64,000 nucleotides of DNA from Tubulanus polymorphus (GCF_964204645.1 NC_134030.1:7254278-7318277), one strand, 5' to 3'. Positions 1-14,023 are shown, numbered from the stretch's first letter. The notes: generated by a model from the sequence alone, not told the origin. Program-made: numbers and translations.

Positions 1-811
1 AGAAAAATAGTCGTAATCAACGGGGTGTCCTTAAATAGCGTATTGGTAATGATAATTACTGTCATAATTTCGTAGAAAGTGAGAAGCTATGATCGCAGCG
101 GGATGTTATAGAAAATTATACCTATATGCAAAATAGCGTCACAGTATGAACTATTGCATTAAACACGTAAATATATGGGAAATATAGAAATGAACATTGT
201 GATATTATAATCATGGAGTCGACCACTAAATGACCATGTAAATCAGATTTAGTTCGCACTTTTGTTCTGGGCAGTTCAGAGCATGGGAAAATCGTATAAC
301 TGTTAAACTAATATATCTACCGAAAACCTCTAAACCGAAAGTATAGTGTATAGAATAGACCTCTAGCAGCAATGAAGGGTAAAGGTGGGGTAACTGCGTT
401 TGTTGCATTCAGTATATCGCAGAACCCACCTGAAAGCCACGCAGTAAAAATATAGATGGAGCAATTATTCTTGTGATATATGAATAATTTCAAAGGTTTT
501 AAGGCAAAATAGAGAAAAAGAACATGAGAAATATAACGCGTCACAATTCTATGAAATATTCCTCGCCGGTAGCACGAGAGCTAAGGAAGATAATGACTCC
601 ACCCATAAAGGTCAACAATCGAACATACTTAATAAGCCGTGAGCTGACATGAGCAGAAATGCCACCTGAGAAGTTAACCATATGATACCTTCTCAAACCG
701 AAATGAACAGAGAACAGTTCATATAAAAGTAAACTGCACTAATGACTATCACCACGACAAGAACAGGCTAATTTGTGTGAATAACAGTTTAGAGATGTAT
801 AAGGAAGTTCA
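1..811. other. No recognisable feature
   Basis: AT-rich sequence with only short chance open frames on both strands. I see no conserved motif, tandem repeat or inverted repeat worth naming. Confidence 0.5.
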
Positions 812-1064
812 AGCCGCCATCACACGGGCATTTTTGGCCTGGGCTAAATTTGGCCCGATCAAAAACGTCGAATCAAACCCAAGCCAAACTTGCACGGGTC
901 AAATGATTGCTTTGAATTGCAACTGGTTCCGTAATAGTGATTCACTTCGCTTTGTTTAAGCATTGTTTAGTATCGAGTGGGTGGTTTTCGTGAACGCGCT
1001 CTCTAATTTTGCACGGGCCAAATTTGATTCGGGCCTGATCCGGGCCAAATAGCCTCCGCGTGTC
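812..1064 (+). mobile_element. MITE-like inverted-repeat element, copy 1
   Basis: A non-autonomous DNA element. The left end (agccgccatcacacgggca, then tttttggcc) and the right end (gggcctgatccgggccaaat, then agcctccgcgtgtca) are imperfect inverted repeats rich in GGCCCGGGCCAAATTTGG-type sequence. The interior carries a segment (attgcaactggttccg, tgtttaagcattgtttagta, gcgctctctaatt) that recurs in three other places in the window: same orientation at 16934-17114, inverted at 3761-4038 and 47092-47361. There is no coding capacity. The superfamily and the exact target-site duplication cannot be assigned by eye. The boundaries are approximate to a few bases. Confidence 0.75.
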
Positions 1065-3760
1065 ATATGTCAGATGTCGCATTGTTTCAATCGATGAACG
1101 AATAAAAAGAATGCTTTGTAATTCCAGTTTGCATTGCATTCGCAAAAAAAATGCTGATGCACTGTATCAGTTATCAAAAATACATAAATACATCCTCTTT
1201 ATGTATTTTTGTTGTTATCTATGAATACAGGCTGTTTTGCCATTCATTCTTTCTCGCTCAACATAAAACACGCGGTGTAAAGGTATCACCGGGATGGGAT
1301 TAACTAGGATGATTATACTGTGACGATCATACATGACCAGGGCACACAACCAGTATCATTCAGGTGCTAATTGGGATAGGAAAGCCGTCTGTGTCGTAAC
1401 TACGGATCGGCTTAGTAAAGAGCAACGGTGTGTGTGCAGCGCTGGTGCATCGCTCCACAGTTCACAGTCCAGCGACATACGTGCCCCGAGACGTGTCGCA
1501 GTTAGTTCCATCAGCGTTCGTATTAGCTCCCTTCAAAACTGTCTCTTAAATGGGAACGGCACTGAAGTGAGTATACTCCAGACAACAGCTCCGTAAAGAT
1601 CATTAGTTGTTTGTTCGTGTTTAACGAGCGAACGTGTGCGCTCACTAGTTTGATTCTCTCTTCTTCCTTTCTGTCTTACGTATGTTACAGCGATAGAGAA
1701 AAAGAAAACATCTTTGCGACGACTGTCACATCCAATATTTTGTTGGAGTACGGAATTAGACCAGCAAAATGTATAAGATTTGCGCATAGTTGCAGATTTA
1801 AGGTGTACCCTATAGATAACCCTATAGATAACGCCTGATAGTACGAAGTATTACTTATTTTCTGTTGGGTTCTACCAATGACGATGCATTTCAAAGGCAT
1901 TTCCCCTGTACGTTGCTCCCAGATTTGTTAACCATGCAGTTAGATTCCTGTATAACAGCCTCTTCAACAGAGGACAAGACACTGTCAGCAGTACAACGGT
2001 ACTTCTGTCGTGCATAGTTTGTGTCTGTTGGTGGTTGTGTATAGAACGACTGCCGCTCAACGTCCCTGATGATTAACAAATTGATACTGCAGTGTACAAA
2101 CATTGGTCAGATGATAAATCTTCATGTTTGCAGTCTCGCTGCCTCGGTGGTTTGCCATCGTTGTTGTCGCAGCAGTGGCAGTGGGTTAGTCGGCGAAAAT
2201 TGTGGCAATTAATCCGTTTCCCCCGATGTAAACCAATAATTAGGGCGGTAATTCTCGCTTATTGAAATACAATGTCAATTGATGCCACACACGAACAAAT
2301 AGCCGGGTAATGACGGCCGAGTTTTCACCATACGACAAACTGAATTAACGCCATTTAGGGAAATAAAGGTAGACATTCAATCGCACTTTTTCACTGGTAT
2401 TTCATAGATACATCGTATAGCCGTATACAAAGCAAAATTCATTGCAATTTCCCAAACAAAAATATCCGTGCAACGCTATCCACGCATCCATTTCTGTGAT
2501 GTATGGTATTAATTCGTCGAGCTGTAGCAATTTATTCGTGCCGTCTAATGGATGCCTCGTACTATCCGCCCGATTTGTCATCGCGAGAGCTTATGCAATC
2601 GACGAACCGAAAAAAATACCTTTAAAAAAACTGTTGAAAAATAGATTTTTGATTTGTCGTCAGTTACACGCCGATGGGAATCGGAGCTTTTTGCGGAAGG
2701 TTTAAAAAATGAACCGGCATTGTCGCAGATTAATGTCATACATCACGTTTCAAACGCAATAATGATATTAAGATTTTTTAAATTAAATTCATGTCGCCGG
2801 CGTCTGCATGAATAAATGACCGGAATTTATATCAAGCCACTTTATAAAAATCGGGGGATTTACGAGGATTTCAAAAACCACGAAGATAGGCGGTGACGAC
2901 ACAACCACGAGATATACATCATATTTCTCGATATACTAAATAAAGAAGGGGAAAAGCTATTTTTAATACATAAACGAATCATTAAACCTTGGGAAAAACT
3001 TTTGAATTCTGTCGTGTTATAAACACAGCCATTATCCAATACACCTGCTTTCCGATCAGTCGATTGAAATGTTCAACAACTTGAAAAAATCATTTTTATT
3101 CATCTAACAACACGCTCCTTGAAATGAGTAAAATTCCAAAATATCCCATACGAAATGGTATATATAGAATAGCCACACTCGGACATTATAAATATTCCAT
3201 GTAGAGCTCGAATGAATATTGCGAGATGTGGATGATGGAACACATTAATCGATGAGTGGGAATGACAACACCAGATGAAAGGTCGAGAATAACTGTTCAT
3301 CAGAAAACAATCGAGTATTGGACATGTGTCACGTAATACTCGGTTAAAAATCGTTAACAGCGTAAATTAGACTATTTATATATATAAACGTACACTGTTG
3401 TTGATCGGCGGTGAGGGTCTTCAAGCAGTTGTTTTACAGTCCGATGTTGTGTTGGATAAAGATATGAATATTTCGGTCGATATTGCGTCATCGATAAGCG
3501 GAGAATAAGAAGAGTATAAGAATGATTAGCTATTCTTACTCGATGGAAGATTACATTGTAGACGTGAACGGTCGTAACAGACGGTGCATTGGGCATCAGT
3601 ATTGTCGCGGTAGACCTATACGGCTTCTAGGTTTGTGTCTGCCTTATTTTAGTTTTTACCGTTTAAAAGCAAAGAGATGGATGATAGACCGGATTGTCCA
3701 GTCCTATCTGACTATAATTGGGCGGAATGGAGATATCTTGCATTAAGAGAGATGTTTTTA
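1065..3760. other. No recognisable gene; minor repeats only
   Basis: Contains a 12-bp direct duplication (ccctatagataa twice, about 1808-1831) and a weak hairpin near 2787-2813 with ATTCATG/CATGAAT arms. Open frames of 60-90 codons occur on both strands at chance density. None has a recognisable domain. Confidence 0.45.
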
Positions 3761-4038
3761 TAGCCACGATCACACGGACACGATTTGGCCCGGGCCAAAT
3801 TGGCACGAATCAGACTGGAGTCTTTGGGCAGTGCCTAATTAGAGAGCGCTTTCACATCTAAACCACTCACTTGATACTAAGCAATGATTAAACAAAGTGA
3901 AGTGAGATACTTCCGGTACGAGTTGCAATTCAAACGCAACCATTTTTTATCCCGTGCTTAAATTTGGCTCGGGCCTGGTCCGACGTTTTTGGTCGGACCA
4001 AATTTGGACCAGCCCATTTGGCACCCGTGACACGGCTA
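3761..4038 (-). mobile_element. MITE-like inverted-repeat element, copy 2
   Basis: The best-preserved copy of the family. It begins tagccacgatcacacggaca and ends gcacccgtgacacggcta, so both termini read TAGCC(a/g)(c/t)G inward and the flanks are TA-rich (tttta before, taag after). The subterminal GGCCCGGGCCAAATTGG arms are imperfect inverted repeats. The interior (attagagagcgctttcacat, gtgaagtgagatacttccgg) is the reverse complement of the copy-1 interior. About 278 bp, non-coding. Confidence 0.78.
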
Positions 4039-4546
4039 TAAGCTATATTTCTATGCTGTGAACTAGAGGATGGTCAGCACGGTCGGATAGCCGCTCTAAG
4101 CATACTAGCCGCCGAATCAGATAGCCTTGTGATTAGACAGTTAATAGAATCACGGTTATTAATTGTACGATCGTCGCTGTTATAATCGCAGAATTATTCA
4201 GGATATTAATCAATCGAGCGTCGCACGGCAGATCCTCGTGGGGACTGATTGATCGGCGACAGTGAAGATTATCCCTTGATTTCCGCGCCGGCTGCTAAAT
4301 GAGACTCGTCGCAGATATAACCGGCGCTCTACACTATATCACCCCTGAGCTAGCGCGGCGCGGTAGCGGATATCTGGCTACGCACGTGGATAGCTAGGAT
4401 GTTATCATTATCCGATAATAATTTGAAAGCATTTCATCGAATAATAGTTACATAGGTTTAAGAGTATATACCATCATAATGGTAGAATACCCTTATATGA
4501 CGCATATGACAAGCTGTATAACCATCACTGTCCACGTGAACAGTTA
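4039..4546. other. No gene; one GC-rich inverted repeat
   Basis: A short inverted repeat GCGCCGG ... CCGGCGC lies at about 4287-4327 with a roughly 26-base spacer. Nothing else stands out. Confidence 0.4.
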
Positions 4547-4612
4547 TTGGTCTACCGATTAGCGCGCTCGCTTTCTACATACGAGACCCGGGTTTGATCC
4601 CTCTCTTAATCG
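4547..4612 (+). mobile_element. tRNA-derived SINE-like head
   Basis: Shows a split internal RNA polymerase III promoter arrangement: an A-box-like stretch (gattagcgcgctcgc) and a B-box-like stretch (gggtttgatccc) about 30 bases later, with a short CTCG/CGAG anticodon-arm remnant between. It does not close into a complete cloverleaf and has no matching acceptor stem, so I read it as a SINE head or tRNA relic rather than a working tRNA. A 7-bp perfect hairpin (GATGCCT/AGGCATC, 4672-4690) follows about 60 bases downstream and may belong to its body. Confidence 0.5.
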
Positions 4613-4690
4613 TTTTACAAGCCTGTACACTCTAACGTGGGTTTTAAACTTTTATTTCATTTACCACAGGAGATGCCTGTCATAGGCATC

Positions 4691-7600
4691 GCTATTGGGG
4701 TCATTATATTTCTTAGACATGTTTAAACATTCCCCCTTTTCCTGGAGGGTTGGATCAACTATTCGTATATGATGATTATTAGTATATAGTATTAAAAGTT
4801 TGAATTGTCTTTTAAAGAAGTCCGGTTAACTCTTCGATCTCGAAAGGTATTCGTTCTCTGCTGGTAGTGATAAAAACAAGAAGAGTAAATCCGCATCATA
4901 ATACAGGCCCGGTGTGCGCGGTGGTTACTATACTCAGGTGGAATTTGTCAATCGAATGTGTTTCCTTAGCAGCTGAACCCACAAAACCTACCACGCGATA
5001 TCCATACTTTTTCTATAGCGCTCGTGCCACTTCGTACGGCGCAAATTCAGCTGATACCCCGATAAAATACAAAAGCACGGGAAAATACAGCACAGTCACC
5101 GATGCGTGTATTTTACCAATTAGAAATTGACATAGCGTGTAATTCTAGGGCGCATAACTTAATGGTTACGGTAATAGGTTAGTGAAGATCATTGTCATCG
5201 GCTTCGGAAGCATCATTAGTGTTTGTGCGCGCATCATGTTTATATAAGTAACTCGTAATGATCTATTATTCTACCATATTTGCTTATAGCTCGACACTCA
5301 CCGCACAAACACTCAAACACACACTCCGAGACGGTTACATAGCATTTGATATCGTTGTTGACTTTCTACGGAGTATAAATCAAGGCAATTTTCCCTGTAT
5401 ACTGTATATTCCCGACAAATAAGGCGCCGTTCAGTTGACTCGAGAATCTTAGATCTTTTCGTGACGCTTTGCGAAACACAAAACATCAAAAACAAGATAA
5501 TTAACTCGTTTCGTTGCTGTTTCTACGAGAAGCATGTATTCTTTATTTTTATCAGTTCTGAAATAACGTACTAGCGACATTTGGTTGCGAGTTAATAAAA
5601 GGGATAATATAACCACTACTGTGGCAATCGAGGATTCCCCGTATGGCAGGCGAGGATCCGCAAGGTGTCGCTAGTAGATAGTCGGTCTTCCGCGTTCTAC
5701 ATTTCAATTAATAATAATAAAAATCATTATTATCTATTTCCACAATAAATTACAATAAATTAGAACTGAATGCACTTTTCTCTTTTAAATGAATCAATTA
5801 CTAATGAAAACTATGCCGATATCCGAATAGAAGAATGAAAGTATTGTATATTCGGTCGGTGCTGTAATGATATATGGATTTGGGAGTCTTTGAAGTCCAG
5901 TTCAAAGATTATCGAAAATGAACTAATTTTGACAACGGAAGACATATTTTTCGTCACGCCATCTGGCGGGATAGCTGGTGTTGCGGGTTCCCCATTGTAG
6001 CTAAGGCAATACCAGATAACTGTGAGGGAATAGACAAACATATTCCTGTCTTTGACATCGCATCTCATGTTTCATGTCTAAAAGAAAGCAACACGCTGGT
6101 TTAGAGAGAAACATTATAAACAATAAGCACCATATCAAAGTGCGTCATTCTGTCCGTCGATTGCAGTTTTGGCATGTTGACCACGTCCAGAGTCACAAGA
6201 CCTGCTCCGAGCTTACAACCTGCCTTGATATTACAGTTCTGTTACAGTATATAGCAACACGTACAGCATACCGATTTAGCACGAATAGGCCCGGGCTAGC
6301 TTGGAGCGAAGAATCCGTTCCCCATACAACCATTACTTTCAATTCTCTTTCGCCAACCGATCCCGGCGGTCTTTGTCGCTATATTCTCACATAAGAAGTG
6401 GCGATAGTGACAAGCCCTCGACGAAAACCACTGCAGCCATCATATACGCCGCGAAAAAAGAACTGCGCTAACCGCAAAAGTTATCTCCTCATCGATGTCA
6501 AAAAAAACAACAGTCGTTCTTCGATATGTACCAGTAATGCGCCATCGTTGTTGCTGCCGTTGCCGAGAGTTTTTGCGAATCCATCAACAACACTACTTTA
6601 CATCCCGTCCGTTTCTGATACTTCCATTAACCGGCTGCAAATTTTGTGTGTTCGAGACGAAAATAGGAAATGCATGTTGCGAATACGAATCAGTATGAAC
6701 GCTCGTATACAATCCACGCTGGCCGATAATCCGCGGCGGCGACATTCCGTAGCTAGCGACCAGGAACAAGTCGAAGACTTTCGCATTTACCGATAAACCA
6801 GGTGCTCGATCAACAATACTATTTTTGTTATAGTCATTTTTTCACTATCGAGCCCAGTTCTTATATAATAAGCTACCGGCGCAAAGCGACAATCGCGAAA
6901 TACGATTTGCCTCGACTCTCGTATGGGTAAATATCGAAATAGTGGAATTAACGTTAAAAATGAGCTTTTCTTTCCTCACAAACAGATATAAAGTAGATAA
7001 TGCATGTGTCATCCGAGTCAAGGCCGTTATAGTTGGAACTGCTGTCGGGGAATGGATGGGAATCAAAAGGATATCTTTTTACCTGCACCGTAGATGAAGC
7101 ATTCGTCAGGGAATTTGGCCTTAAGCAAAAGCATTCATATATATTTTGAAATCCATTGGTACAGAATAGATCTCATATAAAATTGTACCCTACCTTTCTA
7201 GCGTTACGCTCAAAATGCCCGCCTAACCCTACCACGGTTTATAGTTAGACCCCACATCTATTGATAGCAATAAGTTAATCAACTATATGTCTGGAGAAAA
7301 CCTAAATAATCTAGAAGATAACCGGTAAGATATGACTATATAGTCGCTACCAACAATAACTTGACCATTCATCGAACCGAAATCGATTCTAAAATCACAG
7401 CCCTGATCTAATAAACGTACTGACCAGTATACGGATACTCTACTGCTTCTGCTCTATCGCAGATGACCAGTTTGAAATGCGATGAAGAAAGATCAAGATG
7501 ACCGAATCATAAGATTAACGACTTACATATAATCGATTAATGATGGATCAATTCTGAATCTGTCATGTTTAAGTTCACAATAAGTTCAGATTGCTATTGC

Positions 7601-9442
7601 TTTACTTTGATGTAGTCTCTATTGATGAACTGATGTTATCAAAAGTCATAATACAGATTATCAAAGTTTACGTATCCTGGCCGAATGTGTTTTTATGGCG
7701 ATGACAAAGTGCACTGGCCCGTATTACGCCAACGTAAAAACTGAACATCGAAATGAAATCCTAAAATCAACAGGGCCAATAAATATAACTAGTCCATTCC
7801 AAAATTGATCCAGTCTAATGCACAAATGATGTAACTTCAAATAATTCAATCGATTGAGTGGACTGCAATACGCCCAAATACGGAATGAAAAACCAAAAAA
7901 TTTTATTTGACGATCCCAAATTACTCGGTAAGCTTGCGTAGGCTTAGAAAATCTAATTTCGGAGGCAACTAATTTCTGAAATTTTTAAGATCGGATGTAT
8001 TCGAGTACAACAGGCGCCGTACGGACTCAAATGGCTGCAGTCTCGATATATACTCGGTGAATAGGACTGCGTGTCGCCCGTAACCTCTCGAAGCCAATTC
8101 ATTTATTTCTAATGAATATCATGGGAAAAACTTTACTCGAAATCCATATACTCTAAACGCCGCGTCCAAATTGGTTTCCTCGACAAAAAATGCCGATATC
8201 GAATATCATACAAATCTCGATATACGAGATACATGTTCATTAACTGAAGGGCCCGACATTCATTGAATTTTAACGCTAGTTTTATTTTTCACCCGGACGC
8301 TAGATCTCGGCAAAAAAAAATGACGACACGATATTTCCGTTCCCCGAGATATTGGACTTACAGTATATTTGAAAAAGCCGGTACAAGTGGAATCCGGGAT
8401 TCGGGCAGATTCAGATCCGGAAAAAAGTAGGTCACGTTCAGCACATGAATAAGGCACCAAATTGATAAGAATTCAAACATTAAGATTGATATATTATTTA
8501 TATATATATATATATGCATATATATTTTTGAATTGAATTTTTTATTATTATTTTTATATTAGATATATGACCATATAAACGTTACCTATATCTGTAACTT
8601 ACAGGGTATACCCGTAACGGATACCCATTTCAAACTACGCCCGTTGAAACAATAGTACTGCGATCAAGAATTAATAGGAGTCTTTGGCATTAGTCAATAA
8701 TTCAAGTGCACGTTGTAATGGCAATAAAAGAAGAACTCTTTCATGGGAATTAATTAAGCAATCGACAGTCAGAAATAAGTAGTTCAACGATCGAGACCGA
8801 GAGTGCCCCGTTCGGTTTATTGTACCAAGTGACACCGAATGTTCAACCGAAGCTGATCGATAGTCAACCGCACGGCTACAAAACGATATCCGACGATCAG
8901 GAAAAAACATTATTTCAAACTCAGATCTAAAATTCGGATGTATAAACTACGGCTCGTGTTACATCTGCCACAGGTCACGTCAAATAACAAACACGTTCGT
9001 GCACACGTAACAGAAAAAAAATGAAATTCGCATTGATCGAAAATTCATTGGTGTTTTTGTTGCCCCCTTGGCTTCGGGTAACAGAATCTAATCAAGCCAT
9101 AGAAAGGTATCGAGCTTATTAGCGAGTTGGGAGATTAAGTGCTGCCTGGTCGATTTGCTGCAGTTTTCTGAATTTGGGGACACGGCCAACTCGGTTACAA
9201 ATTGGGTGTCTTGCCATCTGCCTGATCCGGCGAAGCAAATCCCACCTGGTTCTTTCGGTGAAATGGTCATTAGGCAGATAACTAGCGTAGACAGGTAAAT
9301 ATTACACAGTAGAAATTTCTACTTGTCTTGGACAGGCCTAATGATATCAACAGGTCAGTTTTGTGCAGTTGAGCTGCTTGTACCTCATCATTATCTCAAA
9401 TATTACCTACCCATTATCCAAAATATCAAATTACAATGTTGA
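4691..9442. other. Long stretch without a recognisable gene
   Basis: Open frames up to 132 codons occur (6398-6796 plus), but they overlap open frames in other phases and strands, are rich in Arg/Ser/Thr, and show no domain. A short (TA)n run lies near 8500-8515. I see no splice-bounded exon here that I would defend. Confidence 0.4.
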
Positions 9443-9500
9443 AATATCAAAAAGAAATTACATCTTTCAAAATATCAAAAAGAAATTATATCTTCCATAT
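9443..9500 (+). repeat. 29-bp tandem duplication
   Basis: Two adjacent copies of an A-rich 29-bp unit beginning atatcaaaaagaaatta, with a few differences. A shorter related atatcaaa string sits just upstream, so slippage had probably begun earlier. Confidence 0.7.
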
Positions 9501-10864
9501 ATCCAAAATTATCTATGTTAACGGACAGCTAAGATGACGAGTTTGAAAGATAAAGGTAAGATGTAATCGGATGACAGTGACACAGAAGTATTTAATTCAT
9601 ATATCAACTTTTTGTATAATGTGATATTTGAAATTACGACCATTAATATCCAAATCGTTCAGCCAGAGCTTTAGATGAAGTGTCAGATTCCTGTCATGAA
9701 TATGAGAGAAAAAAGATTAATGCATTGCCGAACGCTGCGATAAGGTACCATACTTATCGGAATAAGTGGACGTATCCATTTAAAGGGATATTTCAATGGA
9801 ATAGGAAATCGTGTCATATGTACCAACTCAAACGACATAAGAATACGTAATGATGTGGAGCAACAAGTCTAGCATCCGTCAGCGGAATTAAAGATCATAA
9901 ATTCTTTAGATTTAAAGATTTAGAAACGATGTATTAATAGGTGTTAACATCCACACATACACTCAAACATGAAAATACTAAACAAATTTGAAACTGATGT
10001 CTACAATATATAATGGGGGTGATAATCAAAATTAGATAAGATACAATGGATCTTTTTCTAGAGTAAAACCTTCTTTAGTCTGAAAACATTGCTGAGGAGC
10101 GAATAAACTGTAACTTACGCGTATTCATTTAACAGATATACAATCCAATACTAACTCTACAGGTGGCTGCTGGCTATCCTCCTATTCAGTTTTAGCGATT
10201 TTTAACGAAAGTTTGTGTATTCACTTGAAAACGATAACATCTCGTTTTCGCGAATACGCTACGCACAACTCGTACCACGTGAAGTGAAGCAGCTATTGAA
10301 ACCATATGTTCATAATAATCCGATAAACTCAGATTCTTCGTATAACCATCGAATCGTATTGTGACCGGTTTTAAGCCGTTTGTCTGTACTTTCAATAGCG
10401 CCCTATTACGAAATGCCGGGTTCGATACGAAACGTCGCCAAGAATAAATAGATCGGATCGGAGAAAAAAGAACTGTTGCCGCATTTACGACGACGCTGCT
10501 GCCCATTCAACGGAAAACATTGTCACAGGATATAAATTCGCTGCAGGAGCTTTAATTGTGAACGAACAGTACCGCGAGTGACGACCATGTTACTGCTAAC
10601 AGCGCGAGATCGGTGACATTGACGGCAGTTGCAGTAAGTACCGTTATACTCTGTTCTGTCGCAGACGGAGCCAGTGAATTGAATGAATGGCGAAGAAGAG
10701 TCGGTGGCGGGGATGTCTTCCCTGTTGCTTCTCGCCGCGGCGGTGCGTTCGAAGATTTCGCCGAATGACATAGAAGAGAATAGTTCGATAGGATGTGGAA
10801 TTCTACCGTTTACAAGATTTTCACATCAGCGCAACCGTGTAATAGTAATAATAATATATATAAG

Positions 10865-10867
<3 letters not shown>
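9501..10867. other. No recognisable gene; CpG-richer segment at the right
   Basis: From about 10500 to 10790 the sequence is richer in CpG and open on both strands. On the plus strand a short frame starts at 10683, but it is carried onward only because the microsatellite that follows has no stops. A pyrimidine tract ending tctgttctgtcgcag (about 10650-10666) resembles a splice acceptor ahead of it. This is not enough to call an exon. Confidence 0.3.
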
Positions 10868-10947
<80 letters not shown>

Positions 10948-11897
10948 CATACATACATACATACATACATACATACATACATACATACATACATACATAC
11001 ATACATACATACATACATACATACATACATACATACATACATACATACATACATACATACATACATACATACATACATACATACATACATACATACATAC
11101 ATACATACATACATACATACATACATACATACATACATACATACATACATACATACATACATACATACATACATACATACATACATACATACATACATAC
11201 ATACATACATACATACATACATACATACATACATACATACATACATACATACATACATACATACATACATACATACATACATACATACATACATACATAC
11301 ATACATACATACATACATACATACATACATACATACATACATACATACATACATACATACATACATACATACATACATACATACATACATACATACATAC
11401 ATACATACATACATACATACATACATACATACATACATACATACATACATACATACATACATACATACATACATACATACATACATACATACATACATAC
11501 ATACATACATACATACATACATACATACATACATACATACATACATACATACATACATACATACATACATACATACATACATACATACATACATACATAC
11601 ATACATACATACATACATACATACATACATACATACATACATACATACATACATACATACATACATACATACATACATACATACATACATACATACATAC
11701 ATACATACATACATACATACATACATACATACATACATACATACATACATACATACATACATACATACATACATACATACATACATACATACATACATAC
11801 ATACATACATACATACATACATACATACATACATACATACATACATACATACATACATACATACATACATACATACATACATACATACATACATACA

Positions 11898-11962
<65 letters not shown>
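10868..11962 (+). repeat. Giant composite microsatellite (TA)n-(ATAC)n-(AT)n
   Basis: Roughly 75 bp of pure TA, then about 985 bp of ATAC (about 246 units) with no interruption, then about 38 bp of AT. Every step alternates pyrimidine and purine across the whole 1.1 kb. All six-frame open frames here (YIHT repeats on plus, MYVC repeats on minus) are by-products of the repeat. Array length in the assembly may differ from the true locus because such arrays are hard to sequence and assemble. Confidence 0.98.
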
Positions 11963-11964
<2 letters not shown>

Positions 11965-13588
11965 TAACTCATAGATCACAAAAATATTTGCCCGTCGATG
12001 ACGTCACGGTACACGTATCACGACCGACCAGACCATGAGATCAACCTTCGAGCGAACATTAGATTGTTTCCGATGGACGAGGTTCGCCGACCTGTCAGTG
12101 TCAGCGTCGAGCGTAGAGAACGCCATCGTTTCGCTAGTGATCGATGGGTGCGGTATTCCTGCGCGATCGTACTTTAGCCGATAATCGTCAGAGACACCGA
12201 ACACTGCATCGTCGATGTCACTAGGCCAAATTAGTACACGCATAAAATAGTATTACGGAATAATACCGCGGTGCATTAGCGGAATACGGCGCATTAAAAA
12301 AAGGCAGCCACTTCAACTATATTCGGTTACACCGCTTAGAGACGCGCTGGTGGCATTCACGGTGTTCGCATTCTCAAGGGCATCTTGTTATAGCATCAAG
12401 AGCCAACCGTCGTCACCCCGCAACAGGGAAAAATACATTTAAACGAGTGGAATAACTTGTAAGACAAGATCATGCGGGTCTCGTTAAAACTGACTAACAG
12501 TCGAGCCTTAGTTCAAACCCGCCTATCAACGCAACACTGCTTTAAAGGTATCAAAATCGATGGTAACACCCGCTAACACCCTGCAATTCTATTGGCTTAA
12601 CTAGATTTTATTGAACTGCCTTTGTCAAAAATAATCTTCCTCACGTGTCCATATGAGAGTGAATGAGGGTATGTATGTAGGAGTGAATGGATGAGGAATT
12701 AGGACTAGTTTAAAACAACTTTAGCTTTTCCTAACTTCCTCGCATAATCTATTGCTACAATGATTGTTATTATATTCTCATATTGTTTATAAAAACCATC
12801 TACAGTTCGAAAATAGTTCATATATATTTGAGGATGAAACTACGTGGGTTGGGTTCAAACAATACTCATATTTGTTACCATCTTGATTAATCGAAAACGC
12901 ACAGAGAGATTCTTACGAGAAACACAAGAAGGCAGATTTTCAATATCAAGTAGATTATTATTGATTCCGATATCTTAAATAGCCACAAAAACGATACTAA
13001 TTGACTGATGCATATCAAAATAGCCGATTCTAATTTCCTCGATGACAAGCGATTGCGCCGTGTCGGTATCAAATACTGTCTCATTCTCTCTTTAATTAAT
13101 TCGACGAAAAGCTATATTAACCGACGGTTCGTATTTCAAAGCGAAAAGCAGCTTTAATATATACGCGTTTTATGACTTTCAACGAGGTAAACGGATCGAC
13201 ACTAACGTTTACCGATCGACAGTCGAAATTAGTTCGTTTTGAATTGAATCAACTTACAAAAATTATAAAAAAATCTCTCTAAAGAGAGCCTCTAAAATTA
13301 TATGTATACACGTACGGTAGGGGATCGTCGGATCGAGCGAAACCATATAGAACGTGTCAAAAATGTAATGAGGCAGCAACTGGAAACGAAATCCATTTTC
13401 TTTTAGTTCGTGCCTTTTTTCAAAGCGTAGGCAGCAAATTCATACCTAGATAGTACTTCTGGCGACATTCCGATGAAAATAGCCTACATAACCTTACCTG
13501 TTCGAAAGGTAAAACTTTGTTTAATCCGGCGATATTCATCACTAAAGGTATCAATCAAATCATCTACTTAATGATAAAATAGCACGAT
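11963..13588. other. No recognisable gene
   Basis: Includes a possible B-box-like string (tagttcaaacccgc, about 12508-12521) without a convincing A box, and a small perfect hairpin CTCTCT/AGAGAG near 13274-13287. The remainder is unremarkable AT-rich sequence. Confidence 0.4.
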
Positions 13589-13619
13589 GTTTCGACTATA
13601 TTCTAATAGTCATCTTCAG
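13589..13619 (-). ncRNA. Hammerhead-ribozyme-like motif (possible Penelope-type retroelement relic)
   Basis: Read on the minus strand, this gives CTGAAGA, one extra T, a 6-bp stem GACTAT/ATAGTC with loop TAGAAT, then GAAAC. That matches the hammerhead core CUGANGA - stem II - GAAAC apart from the one-base insertion. Hammerhead motifs of this kind are known from Penelope-like retroelements and some other retroelements in invertebrates. I cannot find convincing stem I (CGGTATTC upstream has no downstream partner) or stem III, so the copy is probably decayed or only resembles the motif. No reverse transcriptase remnant is visible beside it. Confidence 0.3.
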
Positions 13620-14023
13620 GAATACCGATATTACACCATGAATTAGCGGTGTAGTGTTCCCGTTTATTCAATTACTGATTAGACCTCGATACTACCATTT
13701 CACTATGTATATTGTAATTGAAATGATTTGTGTCCTTTGTGCTCTGTGCGATGTTATCATAATTTGTGGAGTAATAAACTTAAATGAAACTTCTCAACGC
13801 TGATTGATTTACTTAATAGAACTATAATCAAATGTAAACGGAATTGGACGTGAATAACCGAATCAGTAAGCGAACCTGGTTGATCCGCCATGACTCAAAC
13901 CATCGCGGTCTTGTCCGCATTTTAGTGCTGTCTGGAGGAAGGCTTTACTAGGTTATTGATACTTCCAAGGACGAAAAAATTACCACAACGACTTGAATGG
14001 CGATAGCGTTAGGGTAGGTTATA

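Noticed and set aside
10683-12038. Very long open frames (YIHT repeats on plus, MYVC repeats on minus)
   Set aside because: They are translations of the ATAC/TA microsatellite, which contains no stop in several frames.
13874-13886. acctggttgatcc, identical to the start of 18S rRNA
   Set aside because: Similarity breaks down at once afterwards (gccatgactcaaac); a 13-base match is most likely chance.
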